A stretch of 25,596 nt of DNA from ARS98 sp030744725 (lineage in GTDB: Bacteria; Planctomycetota; Planctomycetia; Pirellulales; Pirellulaceae), in contig JASLPZ010000055.1 of assembly GCA_030744725.1 (NCBI GenBank), positions 1-25,596 on the forward strand, written 5' to 3'. Under the pieces are notes generated by a model that saw nothing but the letters and a program-made list of their open reading frames with translations, was not told the DNA's origin and searched no databases. Every line of letters begins with the position of its first letter. Position 1 is the stretch's first letter. Positions 15,219 to 23,512 of this stretch are shown here, piece by piece. The position numbers were made by a program, and so were the translations under genes.

Positions 15219-15269
15219 ATCTCAAACTGATAGCTTGACACATCGCATGGCACAGGGCAAGTGTGACGG

Positions 15270-18200
15270 CTAATCCGTTGCCAAGACCTCGATCCCACTG
15301 ATGACCGGCGTGCCAGTGACCGGGCGAAATGAGATTTCAAGGTGGTCTTTGATGGCAACGTCGTTGAACTCGCGGACGACACCCCAGTGCTCTTTTTTCG
15401 CAGAACCTGCAATGTCGAATCCAGTCAGTACATTTTGACCTTGTAACGCGACGTCGAATACTCGCCGCCCACGCACCAGTTCCCCGGGCTCGCAAAAATA
15501 CAATCGCACGGTGTGACGACGGCTGATGACGTCTGCGTCTTGACTGAGGGTCAACTTCAGCGACGTGACGCCTTCAACCCCGGAGGCCTGCACCCAGGCG
15601 TGGCCGGCGGCGCGGGTTGTCGATGCATGTTGACGATGGTAGCGGAGTGGCGTCCCCTTGATTTCCAGAGGCAGGTCAGGCGATCGGCCTCCGACACTCG
15701 GATAGTCCAGCCAAAGTACCCCATCGTCATCGCGCTTGTCGCCCGGCGCGCCAAAGTTGATGCCGACCTGCTTGACACGTTTCCCCGTCCACTTTGACGC
15801 ATGAAATGTCCACGTTTCAACGTCAGGCATATGGACCAAAGCCAAGGAACATTGGTTTTGATAACTGCAGGTGCATGTGCGTGTGTAGTCCGGCGCATTG
15901 AGCACGCCATCGGCTGGGACCAGATTCGAAGTACAACTCGAACGGAAGCCGCCCCAGTTGCCCGTCCCACCGTCGCCCGCCAAATCAAAAAAGCCGGCAG
16001 CCGCGCTGCGAAACGTCAACAGGTTGGGACAACCGATCGCTGTGTTGCATCCGTAATTGCGCGAGTACAGCCAACGCACTGGTTGGCCGGTGAGCGGATC
16101 GTTGCGTAGCACGGCTTCTCCGGTCAACAGGCTTACGGCGCTGTCTTGCGTGATGATCATGTCGCCATGCAGCAAAGGAGGACCGCCGTAGACCTCGTTG
16201 GAATGCCAACGGACCGAACCGTTGTCGGCGTCGTAGACGGTCATGCCACGCGTGACTTCGTCTTTCGCCCGATCGCGGTAAGCGCTACCCGCCTGCAATA
16301 GAAGGTTGTGCGGGGCACTATATGAAAGCCAAGTTCCAAAGACGTTGTCGTCGGTCTCCCAAATGACTTTTCCCGTGCTCGCATCGAGCACCAGCAAGCG
16401 TGCCGCGCCGTCGAGCGGCTTGCCACGCCGTTGCAGATATTCAATGCGGGCGTCGGTCATGTGGTCCAAGCAATAAATCTTGTCCCCGCCAGCTACGATG
16501 GCATTGTGTCGGAAGTTAAACACTGCGTCACGCTTCCACAGCACCTTGCCAGTGTGGCGATCCATAACGACGAGTCTCCGGCTCCCTTCGCCGAAACGTG
16601 TAAAGACCGTGTTCTCGTCTTCCTTGGCGCGGCTCTTTGTGAAGGGAGCGACGGGCGAACTACCCGCGATCAGCAACTCACCGTGCACACCAACGAATCC
16701 CCACACCGGGTTGTTACCACTTTCGTCTGCGGGCAACGAAAATGTCGAAACCGTCTCGCCGGACGCGGCGTCCAGTCGTAAGCATCGACGGTCCCACGCG
16801 ACATAAATGCCATCGGGCAGTGAAACGAAGTTGCTGCCAATTGCGCTGGCACCAGGATGGTGCCCCGTGTTGTTGTAATAAAGGCCCACATCGGGGAGTT
16901 TACGCTGCCACAGTTTGCGGCCTGTGTAGACATCGACTGCGCGTAACATGTCCGGACCTTCAATAATTAAACGCCCGCCCGCGACTTGGGGTGTTGGGCC
17001 GTGCCCGTGACGTGGCAATACGTCCTTATTCGACGGTCCACCAAACCATAGAAGTCCCAACGGTGCTTTTACCCGTGTGTCTTCGGACATCTGCGTGTTT
17101 GAGATGTTCCCACCTTGATGTGTCCAAGGGGCCGCACCAATCAACGAGCCGGCGCGCGTGATGATGCTGGTGTCTTCCTGTCGGGTTAGTTCCATTCCTG
17201 CCAGTTGCGCCTGAGATCTTACCAGTGCCGCGTGATCGACCTCCGACGTGGATACGACACCTGTCCCGCCATAGGGTCGGAGCACGTGGAAACAAGCGGA
17301 GGCTAGTTCGGCCATGTTGGTCGTTCCCACAGCATTACGATCAAGGCAAAATAGTAATGTTGCCATGTAAGGAGGCAAACCTGCCGAGGTCAAATCGCTT
17401 TCGACAACGGCAATGCGTCGCCCCAAGTCGCCCGAGGTTTCGAACTGAAGCCGTGCAGCGGCGCAGCGGGCCGGATCAGGGTCCAGTGCGATCACGTGCG
17501 AGTCGCTTGCGCGGACAACATCGTTGAGCGACTTTAGATCGCCCAGCCCGACCACGACGCAATAGCCTTGGTGGTGCTTGGGATCAATGAAAGACAGTGC
17601 CGAGTTCGAGATCGTGCGTGACGGCGGATCCGTGGCGGCAACCCGCTCGTTTCGCACTTGTGGCTGTATCTTGCTGTTAGCGCCAAAACAGAACAGTTCA
17701 CCTTGTCTTGTCACAACAATCAGTCGGTCGTCGGATGCGAGCATACTCCAGACATCACCGCGCACTTTGCCATGCCATGTGACCTGCGCGGGTTTACCTT
17801 CGACTGGCAGACGGATCGCGGTCAGCTGCCCATCTTTTCCTGCGCCATACACCTTCGATCCGGCTCGCAGGAACAGCGCCTCCAATCCCGCTGGCAAGTC
17901 GCTCGTCCAACGTGTTGGAAAGACAAGTTCTTTGACCTTTTGCGGTTTACCTTTCCGATCTTTCGTGGTCCGCTCCTGCAAGACAGGTTGAGGCACATGC
18001 CCCACCATCTTCCCCTTGGTGATTGCGATCACCAGATCTTCGCCAACGATACTAGGTGCGAACCGACCGCCCACCGAACCATCCTTAGTCCTGTAGAGGC
18101 CGCCTCGGTTAGTGTACCAATCATCGCCTGCCACGACGCGATAGCCGCCTGCGTCTTTACCCAACGAACGCTCGCCCGGTCGAAAGTACAGAAACTCGCC

Positions 18201-18998
18201 GGTTTTGCGGTCCAGTGCCGCCGGAACAGTCATTCCGCCCGAAATCAGCAAGACATCTTCAGTCGCTGCGAGGTAGCCCTGCGGTGCGACGCCGGCAAAG
18301 GCCGGGCTGCCGTGTTGTTGGACGAGATAATTCGAACCGGTGCCGCTGTTGGTCCACTGCACCTCGCCCGTTTCGGCATCCAGCGCATGAATAAAAACGC
18401 CCATGAACGGCCAAATGCCCGCGGCAAAGTAGATCGTCCCGTCATACACGACGGGGGCACCACGAATCGGCCACATCGAAATCAGGCGTTCATTGCCCAG
18501 AATGCGGCGGCCATCGGGACCCCCACGAAATTTCCAACGAAGGCTACCGTCATCCGCACCAAGGCAATAGAGAAATCCGTCATCGCTGCCGAAGAGCACT
18601 CGATCTTCGACAACCACCGGCGCGAAGCGGACGGGCCCTTCAGTGTAGAACCGCCATAATGATTCGCCACTTTGCAGATCGTACGCGGTCACGTGGTCAC
18701 TGGCCATCGATGGCACAAACAAGCGGCCCTGCGACGCGACCGGTTCGTAGGAGGCGTCAAATTGGATCTTGCCCTGTTCGGCAGGCCAAGCGGGCTGGGG
18801 TTCAGGCAGCGTCAACGTCCACTGAAGGTGCAATTTGGTCGGTAGTTCGTCGACCGTCACGGCACTTCGGTTGGGAGTTCCGCGCCAGGTCGTCCAGTCG
18901 GCCATTGCCGGCGACGATCCGAGCGCACACAAGGCACTGTATAAGACCACGGAACGAATGAGCCGTGGCCCATCTGGTTTCGTCAGTTTGTCAAACAT
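15270..18998 (-). CDS. Giant secreted PQQ-like beta-propeller protein with methyltransferase-like insert
   Basis: This 1242-residue protein has a signal peptide (about 1-33, ending SSPAMADW). Propeller repeats run from about 35 to 440, with blades such as VTAYDLQSGESLWRF and IHALDAETGEVQWT. A Rossmann, methyltransferase-like segment (about 470-615, with VVVGLGD and VIALDPD) comes next, then more propeller blades (about 620-980) and a Cys-rich stretch (983-1050, NYGCNTAIGC, SSCTSN, RTCTCSYQNQC). The C-terminus (about 1100-1240) looks like a malectin/carbohydrate-binding beta domain. The blades are of the PQQ/BamB type but no cofactor ligand set is obvious. ATG 18998 is chosen because it gives the signal peptide; the frame is open to 19241 but that stretch is not protein-like. 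It is 74 bp after the oxidoreductase gene and likely part of the carbohydrate locus. Confidence 0.88.
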   Translation of the reverse strand: MFDKLTKPDGPRLIRSVVLYSALCALGSSPAMADWTTWRGTPNRSAVTVDELPTKLHLQWTLTLPEPQPAWPAEQGKIQFDASYEPVASQGRLFVPSMASDHVTAYDLQSGESLWRFYTEGPVRFAPVVVEDRVLFGSDDGFLYCLGADDGSLRWKFRGGPDGRRILGNERLISMWPIRGAPVVYDGTIYFAAGIWPFMGVFIHALDAETGEVQWTNSGTGSNYLVQQHGSPAFAGVAPQGYLAATEDVLLISGGMTVPAALDRKTGEFLYFRPGERSLGKDAGGYRVVAGDDWYTNRGGLYRTKDGSVGGRFAPSIVGEDLVIAITKGKMVGHVPQPVLQERTTKDRKGKPQKVKELVFPTRWTSDLPAGLEALFLRAGSKVYGAGKDGQLTAIRLPVEGKPAQVTWHGKVRGDVWSMLASDDRLIVVTRQGELFCFGANSKIQPQVRNERVAATDPPSRTISNSALSFIDPKHHQGYCVVVGLGDLKSLNDVVRASDSHVIALDPDPARCAAARLQFETSGDLGRRIAVVESDLTSAGLPPYMATLLFCLDRNAVGTTNMAELASACFHVLRPYGGTGVVSTSEVDHAALVRSQAQLAGMELTRQEDTSIITRAGSLIGAAPWTHQGGNISNTQMSEDTRVKAPLGLLWFGGPSNKDVLPRHGHGPTPQVAGGRLIIEGPDMLRAVDVYTGRKLWQRKLPDVGLYYNNTGHHPGASAIGSNFVSLPDGIYVAWDRRCLRLDAASGETVSTFSLPADESGNNPVWGFVGVHGELLIAGSSPVAPFTKSRAKEDENTVFTRFGEGSRRLVVMDRHTGKVLWKRDAVFNFRHNAIVAGGDKIYCLDHMTDARIEYLQRRGKPLDGAARLLVLDASTGKVIWETDDNVFGTWLSYSAPHNLLLQAGSAYRDRAKDEVTRGMTVYDADNGSVRWHSNEVYGGPPLLHGDMIITQDSAVSLLTGEAVLRNDPLTGQPVRWLYSRNYGCNTAIGCPNLLTFRSAAAGFFDLAGDGGTGNWGGFRSSCTSNLVPADGVLNAPDYTRTCTCSYQNQCSLALVHMPDVETWTFHASKWTGKRVKQVGINFGAPGDKRDDDGVLWLDYPSVGGRSPDLPLEIKGTPLRYHRQHASTTRAAGHAWVQASGVEGVTSLKLTLSQDADVISRRHTVRLYFCEPGELVRGRRVFDVALQGQNVLTGFDIAGSAKKEHWGVVREFNDVAIKDHLEISFRPVTGTPVISGIEVLATD

Positions 18999-19071
18999 TT
19001 TGTGTTCGTTACTTTCCCTGTTTCGCGAGGCCAGATGCTCAACATCGACGCTACAATGGTAACGCAAGCAT

Positions 19072-20082
19072 CTAACCCTCAAAAGCCAACGGTACGCCGG
19101 AATCTGCCGATTGTTCGGCCGTCTCCAGTACGGCGACTGCGCGGGCGGCTTCTTCGGGCGAGATGACATCCGGCGGTCGTCCGTCGCGAATGCACGTCGC
19201 AAAATACTCGATTTCATCACGCAAGATTCCGACCAGTCCACCGTGTTGTTCGGGCCAGTAATCTGTGTCGAGCATCTTCAATCCGTTGCCGTCCAGAATT
19301 GTCAGGCCGGTCTGTGAGCAGTCGATGGTCAACGCACCCTCGTTTCCCACGACTTCGATCTTGGCGTCGATCACGGTTGGCGTATTGGCTGGCAGACACC
19401 AATTCGTTTCCACAACACCAATCGCCTCGTTGCCGAATTCGAGCATTGCCCAGCCAATGTCCGGATACGTGAATTGGTTGACACGCACGTACCGTGCGAA
19501 GACACGTGTCGGTGCCTGGCCCAAAAACCACATCATCAGGTCCGTGTCATGGATGCCATCGCCCATTAATGGCGACGTCTTGTCCAGACGCAACCATCCA
19601 GGCGCCGTTGGCAAGTTGCGTTTGGCGTGCATCGACACGATTCGGCCGATGCGTCCTGCATCGATCGCCGCTTTGGCCAACGTGACGCGTGGATCAAATC
19701 GGCAGATATGCGCGACCATGAAACGGCCCTCTGCCTGCCGCGCCAGTTCGACCAGTTCATTGCATTGTTCCGCCGATTCTGCCATTGGCTTTTCCAGCAA
19801 GACGTGTTTGCCCGCCGCCAAAGCGGCCTTCGTGATCTCAAAGTGGTCGCGCCAATGTGTCGTGATACTCACGGCATCCACGTTTGGATCGACCAGCAGT
19901 TGCTCGAAATCTGGATAGGAATGCGGAACTTGAAAATCGGACACTGCCTGGTCCAATCGTTCGCTCGACCGGTTGCTCATCGCAACCAGCTCAAGCCCGG
20001 GCAGTGCTTGAATCGCTTTGGCGTGAATACGACCAAAGCGACCAGTGCCGATGATTCCCCAGCGAAGCAGAGCCGTGCTCAT
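19072..20082 (-). CDS. Gfo/Idh/MocA-family NAD(P)-dependent oxidoreductase
   Basis: This 336-residue enzyme has the N-terminal Rossmann motif GIIGTGRFGRIH (9-20), the family signature LLEKPMA (95-101) with Lys98, and the catalytic-site stretch GDGIHDTDLMMW (174-185; His178, Asp181). Members oxidise or reduce hydroxyl/keto groups of sugars and cyclitols with NAD(P). No signal peptide is visible. ATG 20082 lies one base after the DUF1080 stop (TAA then C then ATG), so translation is probably coupled; an in-frame start at 20127 would overlap that gene and adds nothing family-like. Next to a DUF1080 protein, a role in 3-keto-sugar metabolism is the best guess; the exact substrate is not readable. 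Confidence 0.9.
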   Translation of the reverse strand: MSTALLRWGIIGTGRFGRIHAKAIQALPGLELVAMSNRSSERLDQAVSDFQVPHSYPDFEQLLVDPNVDAVSITTHWRDHFEITKAALAAGKHVLLEKPMAESAEQCNELVELARQAEGRFMVAHICRFDPRVTLAKAAIDAGRIGRIVSMHAKRNLPTAPGWLRLDKTSPLMGDGIHDTDLMMWFLGQAPTRVFARYVRVNQFTYPDIGWAMLEFGNEAIGVVETNWCLPANTPTVIDAKIEVVGNEGALTIDCSQTGLTILDGNGLKMLDTDYWPEQHGGLVGILRDEIEYFATCIRDGRPPDVISPEEAARAVAVLETAEQSADSGVPLAFEG

Positions 20083-20083
20083 G

Positions 20084-21262
20084 TTACTGGCTGTCCTCGG
20101 CTGTCGGATCGGGCATCTGTGAGGCACCCACTCGGATATTGCGGTACCAGACCTCTTCGCTGTGATTCTGCAGTCCGAGAAACCCAGCCATCCGCCGTTT
20201 GCCTAGTGCCGGGAATTCATCGATATCAGCATCAATGATCGTGATGCCGTTGTGCGTAATTCGATATCGACTTCCATGACAATCCATCTCCAACGCGTTC
20301 CACTGACCTGGCTCGCGACCGACGTGCTGCTGTGCGGCGGCGATGGCATATACGCTGCCGGTATACTGATACGCTTTGAGTGTCCGGTAGCGTTCGGCGC
20401 GGTCATCGAGTACTTGGATTTCGACTCCTTGGCCAGGATCGCGGTGGGCACCGTCTTTAGCGACTCGGAGATACACCCCCGAATTACCGCCCGCTTTCAG
20501 CTTATAGTCGAGCCGCAGATTGAAGTCGTCAAACTCTTCGACGCTCCGCAGCCACGGCCCTTTCGCGCCGGTGCAAAGCAGTTCGCCGTCGGTGACTTTC
20601 CAACAAAGCTCGGCGGCCGCGCCACCGCCTTCCCAGCCGCTCAAGTCGGTGCCGTTGAACAATGGACGGGCGTCAAGCTCGGTCACGTAAATGTTTTTGA
20701 ATTCAAATTGGCCACCGCCGGGCGCTTCGACCTGCAAACCGATATAACCTTGTGGCGATTCGATCCCGTCAGTTTTCCAGGCGGGCTTGCCATTGATTTC
20801 CAACTCCGCTCTCTCGCCGACCACGCTCAGCTTGAATTGATTCCACTCGCCCGCCTTGACCAACCCCTTGCTAACCGCTTCGGGCAGGCCGACTCCGTTG
20901 CCCTCTTGGCCTTGCAGCAAGTTGATTTGGTAGCGCTTGGGCCACGGTCGTTTTCCCTTCGGTAGCTCACATCGAAAATAGACACCTGAATCCCATTTGT
21001 CCGCCTTCCGCGGCCGGCAGGCCCATTCCAGAACAAAGTCTTTGTACTGGTGGTCAGTGCGAACAAGACCGTTTCCGGCCTCGGCCACCATCAGACCGTC
21101 TTCGACTGCTACTTCGCAATTCGTTACGTGCCAGCCGTTGAGATTCTGGCCGTTGAACAACGAGACGCGGACACCAGATGGCTTTGCGGCCACGTATCCT
21201 GAGGAAACCAACGCGATCAAGAAAAAAAACGGCAGCATGATTTGGTGTTTCATGGTGGGCAT
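20084..21262 (-). CDS. Secreted protein with two DUF1080 (3-keto-glycoside hydrolase) domains
   Basis: This 392-residue protein has a signal peptide (about 1-26, hydrophobic MLPFFFLIALVSSGYVAA) and two DUF1080 domains, about 33-196 (VSLFNGQNLNGWHV, DSGVYFRCELP) and 198-382 (RPLFNGTDLSGWEG, LKAGGNSGVYLRVA, GFLGLQNHSEEVWYRNIRV). The family cleaves glycosides whose sugar has been oxidised at C3. It is a paralogue of the protein at 1384-2706. ATG 21262 has GGAA close upstream and ATG 21253 is also possible. A 14-bp palindrome and the structured repeat lie in its upstream region. First gene of the set that includes the oxidoreductase and probably the propeller protein. Confidence 0.88.
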   Translation of the reverse strand: MPTMKHQIMLPFFFLIALVSSGYVAAKPSGVRVSLFNGQNLNGWHVTNCEVAVEDGLMVAEAGNGLVRTDHQYKDFVLEWACRPRKADKWDSGVYFRCELPKGKRPWPKRYQINLLQGQEGNGVGLPEAVSKGLVKAGEWNQFKLSVVGERAELEINGKPAWKTDGIESPQGYIGLQVEAPGGGQFEFKNIYVTELDARPLFNGTDLSGWEGGGAAAELCWKVTDGELLCTGAKGPWLRSVEEFDDFNLRLDYKLKAGGNSGVYLRVAKDGAHRDPGQGVEIQVLDDRAERYRTLKAYQYTGSVYAIAAAQQHVGREPGQWNALEMDCHGSRYRITHNGITIIDADIDEFPALGKRRMAGFLGLQNHSEEVWYRNIRVGASQMPDPTAEDSQ

Positions 21263-21290
21263 GTTCCAATGCGGAAAGACTAGATGGCTT

Positions 21291-21304
21291 GTATCAGCTG
21301 ATAC
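21291..21304. promoter_or_regulatory. 14-bp perfect palindrome upstream of the DUF1080 gene
   Basis: GTATCAGCTGATAC is its own reverse complement and sits 29 bp before the minus-strand ATG at 21262. That is a usual position for an operator of a small dimeric repressor. No regulator gene is adjacent, so this stays a candidate. Confidence 0.35.
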
Positions 21305-21355
21305 TCTACAAATGAGTCAAGTTCTTAGCGACGGGCACCGACCGCAGGTTGGTCG

Positions 21356-21411
21356 GGGAGCGGGTCGCCGCAACCGAGCGATAGCTCACGTCGGTCTGAG
21401 GCACAGCCTCA
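21356..21411 (-). repeat. Structured 56-bp dispersed repeat, copy B
   Basis: On the minus strand this equals 6842-6897 at 49 of 56 positions. The first hairpin reads TGAGGC-TGT-GCCTCA, with the outer pair T-A in place of C-G. It lies 94 bp upstream of the DUF1080 start and has the same orientation as that gene, as copy A has relative to the E1-like gene. Confidence 0.75.
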
Positions 21412-21652
21412 CTGTGGGTGTGGTTTGCAGCGGGTCCATGATCGCTGAGCGACTGAGCTGTTGCAAGTTCCCACCTGTAACGAAATGCAGATTGCTTGTC
21501 AGCCCACAAGAGGAGAACCGCCATGGAAAACTGTCCTGACCTGAAGCTGGCCTGATCAAAAACCGCCTATTCAGTTCAATTCAATACTGTTCCGTTCAAA
21601 AACAGGAGCCGCGCGCGACCCGCCTGCGGCTTCGCATACGAAAGTCAATTCG

Positions 21653-22570
21653 ATGAAACTCACTCGTCGACGATTCAATGAACTGGTTGGTCGACGATTC
21701 AATGAACTGGTTGTTGGTACGTTGGTGGCCCCCGTTTTACAGGCCGCGGAGGACACAAACAAACAGTCGCTGGTAGGCGAAGTCGGCGTCACGACATCTT
21801 CCTTCTCCGGCCACCTCGTCAAGGACGCACAGCTGGCGGGCTTTACCTTGTTGGAGTTGCCGCAAATCCTGCGTGAGGAATTGGACATGCGGGTGATCGA
21901 CTTGAACACTTCGTCGCTGGGCTCGCAGGAGCCTGACTATTTGGACCAATGTCGGGCCGCCGCGGAGAAAGCCGGCTGTGTGTTTACCAATCTGAAGATG
22001 AACCAGCGCAACGTCGACATGAATCACTCGGATCCGATGATTCGTGCTCGGGCACTGGCGATCTATAAGCAATCAATCGACACGGCAGCTCGCTTGGGTG
22101 CGCGATGGGCGCGGCCCTTGCCGCAGGCTACACGACCTGACATGGAAATCCATATTGCCGCCTATCGCGAACTTGCCGATTACGCGGCCACACGCGACGT
22201 GACCATGTTGGTAGAAAACTACGGCTGGATGCAAGGCAACCCGCGCTCGGTCGTCGAACTTGTTACCGCCATCGGAAAGAACGTCTTCGCTTGTCCAGAC
22301 ATTGGCAACTGGAACACCAATGAGATTCGTTATGAAGCACTCAAAGAGACCTTCCCGGATGCGGTGTCGTGCGACTTTAAGGCGCGTGAATTAGGTCCGG
22401 ATGGCGAGCATCGTAAGTATGACTTGCGGCGCTGCTACGACATCGGGCGGCAAGCTGGATTCAAGGGCCCCTGGTGTCTCGAACATGCGCATCGTGATCG
22501 GAAAACGCTGTTCCGAGACTTGGGGCTGCTGCGCGATCAACTACGACAGTGGATGAGATCATCTGAATAG
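21653..22570 (+). CDS. Tat-exported sugar isomerase/epimerase-like TIM barrel
   Basis: This 305-residue protein belongs to the xylose isomerase-like TIM-barrel superfamily. Likely metal and catalytic residues are Glu188 (MLVENYG), Asp216 (ACPDIGNW), His253 or Asp241-Lys243 (CDFKAR) and Glu277 (PWCLEHAH). It starts with a twin-arginine signal, TRRRFNELVG, in which an 8-residue unit is repeated (RRFNELVG then RRFNELVV) before a short hydrophobic stretch and an alanine cleavage region. The repeat comes from an exact 24-bp tandem duplication. ATG 21653 is fixed by this signal; the ribosome site is weak. It diverges from the DUF1080/oxidoreductase genes. In known 3-keto-glycoside loci a similar barrel acts as hydratase or isomerase, so that role is inferred. 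Confidence 0.85.
   Translation: MKLTRRRFNELVGRRFNELVVGTLVAPVLQAAEDTNKQSLVGEVGVTTSSFSGHLVKDAQLAGFTLLELPQILREELDMRVIDLNTSSLGSQEPDYLDQCRAAAEKAGCVFTNLKMNQRNVDMNHSDPMIRARALAIYKQSIDTAARLGARWARPLPQATRPDMEIHIAAYRELADYAATRDVTMLVENYGWMQGNPRSVVELVTAIGKNVFACPDIGNWNTNEIRYEALKETFPDAVSCDFKARELGPDGEHRKYDLRRCYDIGRQAGFKGPWCLEHAHRDRKTLFRDLGLLRDQLRQWMRSSE
21666..21713 (+). repeat. Perfect 24-bp tandem duplication in the Tat-signal coding region
   Basis: Two identical, directly adjacent 24-bp copies cover 21666-21689 and 21690-21713. Each starts GTCGACGATTCAATG and ends GGTTG. The unit is eight codons, so the frame is kept. Confidence 0.97.
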
Positions 22571-22678
22571 GGACAGTGAGGAAATAGGCAACTTATTCCG
22601 ATCACCAAGTTTGTTTCGAACCTTTGCCGTCAGACGTACCGATGGAAAGGTAGGTAGGTCCCAATTCCCGTCAACGCC

Positions 22679-22966
22679 ATGAGAACACAGCCGGTCGTCA
22701 TGCAGCATACTCACCAGTTAGAGGCGATCCGCGATGTCGTCTTGAGTACATTTTCAGAATACTCTGGGGCCGAACTGGAATGCAGTGAGACTGTTCTGAT
22801 CCGCGACGGTATCTATTGCGGTCGCTGCTATACGTGCGACGCGATCCGGGCCATCTGGTTTGCCGAGGAAAACCTCGTTAAATTCTACGGCAAAGACGGT
22901 CAGTTTCTGGCTTCACGTCCGGTAAACGGTGGCATTGACCATGAATGGCGGCAACAAGCCGCTTGA
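22679..22966 (+). CDS. Small Cys-rich protein of unknown function
   Basis: This 95-residue soluble protein has no signal peptide or membrane segment. The N-terminal half is helical (HQLEAIRDVVLSTFSEYSG), then ETVLIRDGIYCGRCYTCDAIRAIWF with Cys47, Cys50 and Cys53 in a CxxCxxC pattern that could hold a metal. An ending like KFYGKDGQFLASRPV follows. It resembles, from memory, a small conserved planctomycete protein, but no function is known to me. ATG 22679 is the only start that gives this N-terminus; the ribosome site is poor. It is 108 bp after the TIM-barrel gene on the same strand and six bases before the convergent VOC gene. Confidence 0.7.
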   Translation: MRTQPVVMQHTHQLEAIRDVVLSTFSEYSGAELECSETVLIRDGIYCGRCYTCDAIRAIWFAEENLVKFYGKDGQFLASRPVNGGIDHEWRQQAA

Positions 22967-22972
22967 ATGTGA

Positions 22973-23386
22973 TTACTCGTCCGGAATCCCCCAGATTGCC
23001 GGCGAAGTCAATTCCAAGCTGTTGCCAGCCGGGTCACGAAAATAGAGCGAGCGACCACCGGTCGGCCATTTGACGATCTTCTCGATCACAACTCCTGCCT
23101 CGCTGAGCCGAGTTTGCCAGGCTGGCAGGTCTCGCTGATTCACGGCAAATGCCACATGGCCGTTGCCAGATGATCCATGGCGGGGCAACGTCGAGGCTGC
23201 CTGGGCGCTTTGGCGAGGATCGAAAATCAGGAGCATACTGCGGCCAATCCGAAAAAAGACGTGTCGGCCCTCCTGACGTCTGACCGGTACCAGTCCCAGC
23301 GTCTGCCCGTAAAACAGCTCGGCGATGGCCAGATCGTCCACATAGAGGCAGGTTTCCAGCACGCCTTCGAGTTTCATGTCTTGCAC
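22973..23386 (-). CDS. VOC-family (glyoxalase/bleomycin-resistance-like) protein
   Basis: This 137-residue protein has the paired beta-alpha-beta-beta-beta modules of the vicinal oxygen chelate family. Module 1 starts at VLETCLYVDDLAIAELFYGQTLGL and module 2 at NGHVAFAVNQRDLPAWQTRL. Candidate metal ligands are Glu11, His77 (GHVAFAV) and Glu125 (GNSLELTSP). The family includes glyoxalase I, dioxygenases and fosfomycin-resistance enzymes, so the substrate is open; the PTGGRSLYFRDPAGNSLEL pattern is generic. GTG 23386 has GGAGG seven bases before it; ATG 23377 is the alternative. The gene converges on the Cys-rich gene. Confidence 0.85.
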   Translation of the reverse strand: MQDMKLEGVLETCLYVDDLAIAELFYGQTLGLVPVRRQEGRHVFFRIGRSMLLIFDPRQSAQAASTLPRHGSSGNGHVAFAVNQRDLPAWQTRLSEAGVVIEKIVKWPTGGRSLYFRDPAGNSLELTSPAIWGIPDE

Positions 23387-23512
23387 GCCGCCGCCTCCCA
23401 ACTGTCACGTATCGGTGGTAGCACGAATCAACTGAGGTTGTCTGGTTTTTCTGTCTTTCTTAAACTCGCCGCCCACAAAGTCGTGGATCGTGATCTGCTC
23501 GAGGAGTTTGAC

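Larger units (their letters stand above)
21263..21652. other. 390-bp divergent intergenic region
   Basis: It separates the DUF1080 gene from the isomerase-like gene. It holds a 14-bp palindrome (21291-21304), the structured repeat (21356-21411) and a ten-codon reading frame with a good ribosome site (21523-21555). A 72-residue minus-strand frame runs over the repeat. It looks spurious, since most differences between the two repeat copies would change the amino acid. Confidence 0.6.

Noticed and set aside
17658..18659. 333-residue plus-strand open frame
   Set aside because: It lies wholly antisense to the propeller gene, whose domains are clear. The translation is Arg/His/Cys-rich without any motif.
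18999..19241. Upstream extension of the propeller gene
   Set aside because: It would overlap the oxidoreductase gene and bury the signal peptide 81 residues inside.
20252..20965. 237-residue plus-strand open frame
   Set aside because: Antisense shadow of the second DUF1080 gene, due to GC-biased third positions.
21306..21524. 72-residue minus-strand frame across repeat copy B
   Set aside because: A similar frame crosses copy A, but five of the seven base changes between copies change the residue, and the conserved part is a hairpin.
21666..21713. Possible insertion-sequence target duplication
   Set aside because: The two 24-bp copies touch each other with nothing between them, so slippage is the simpler explanation.
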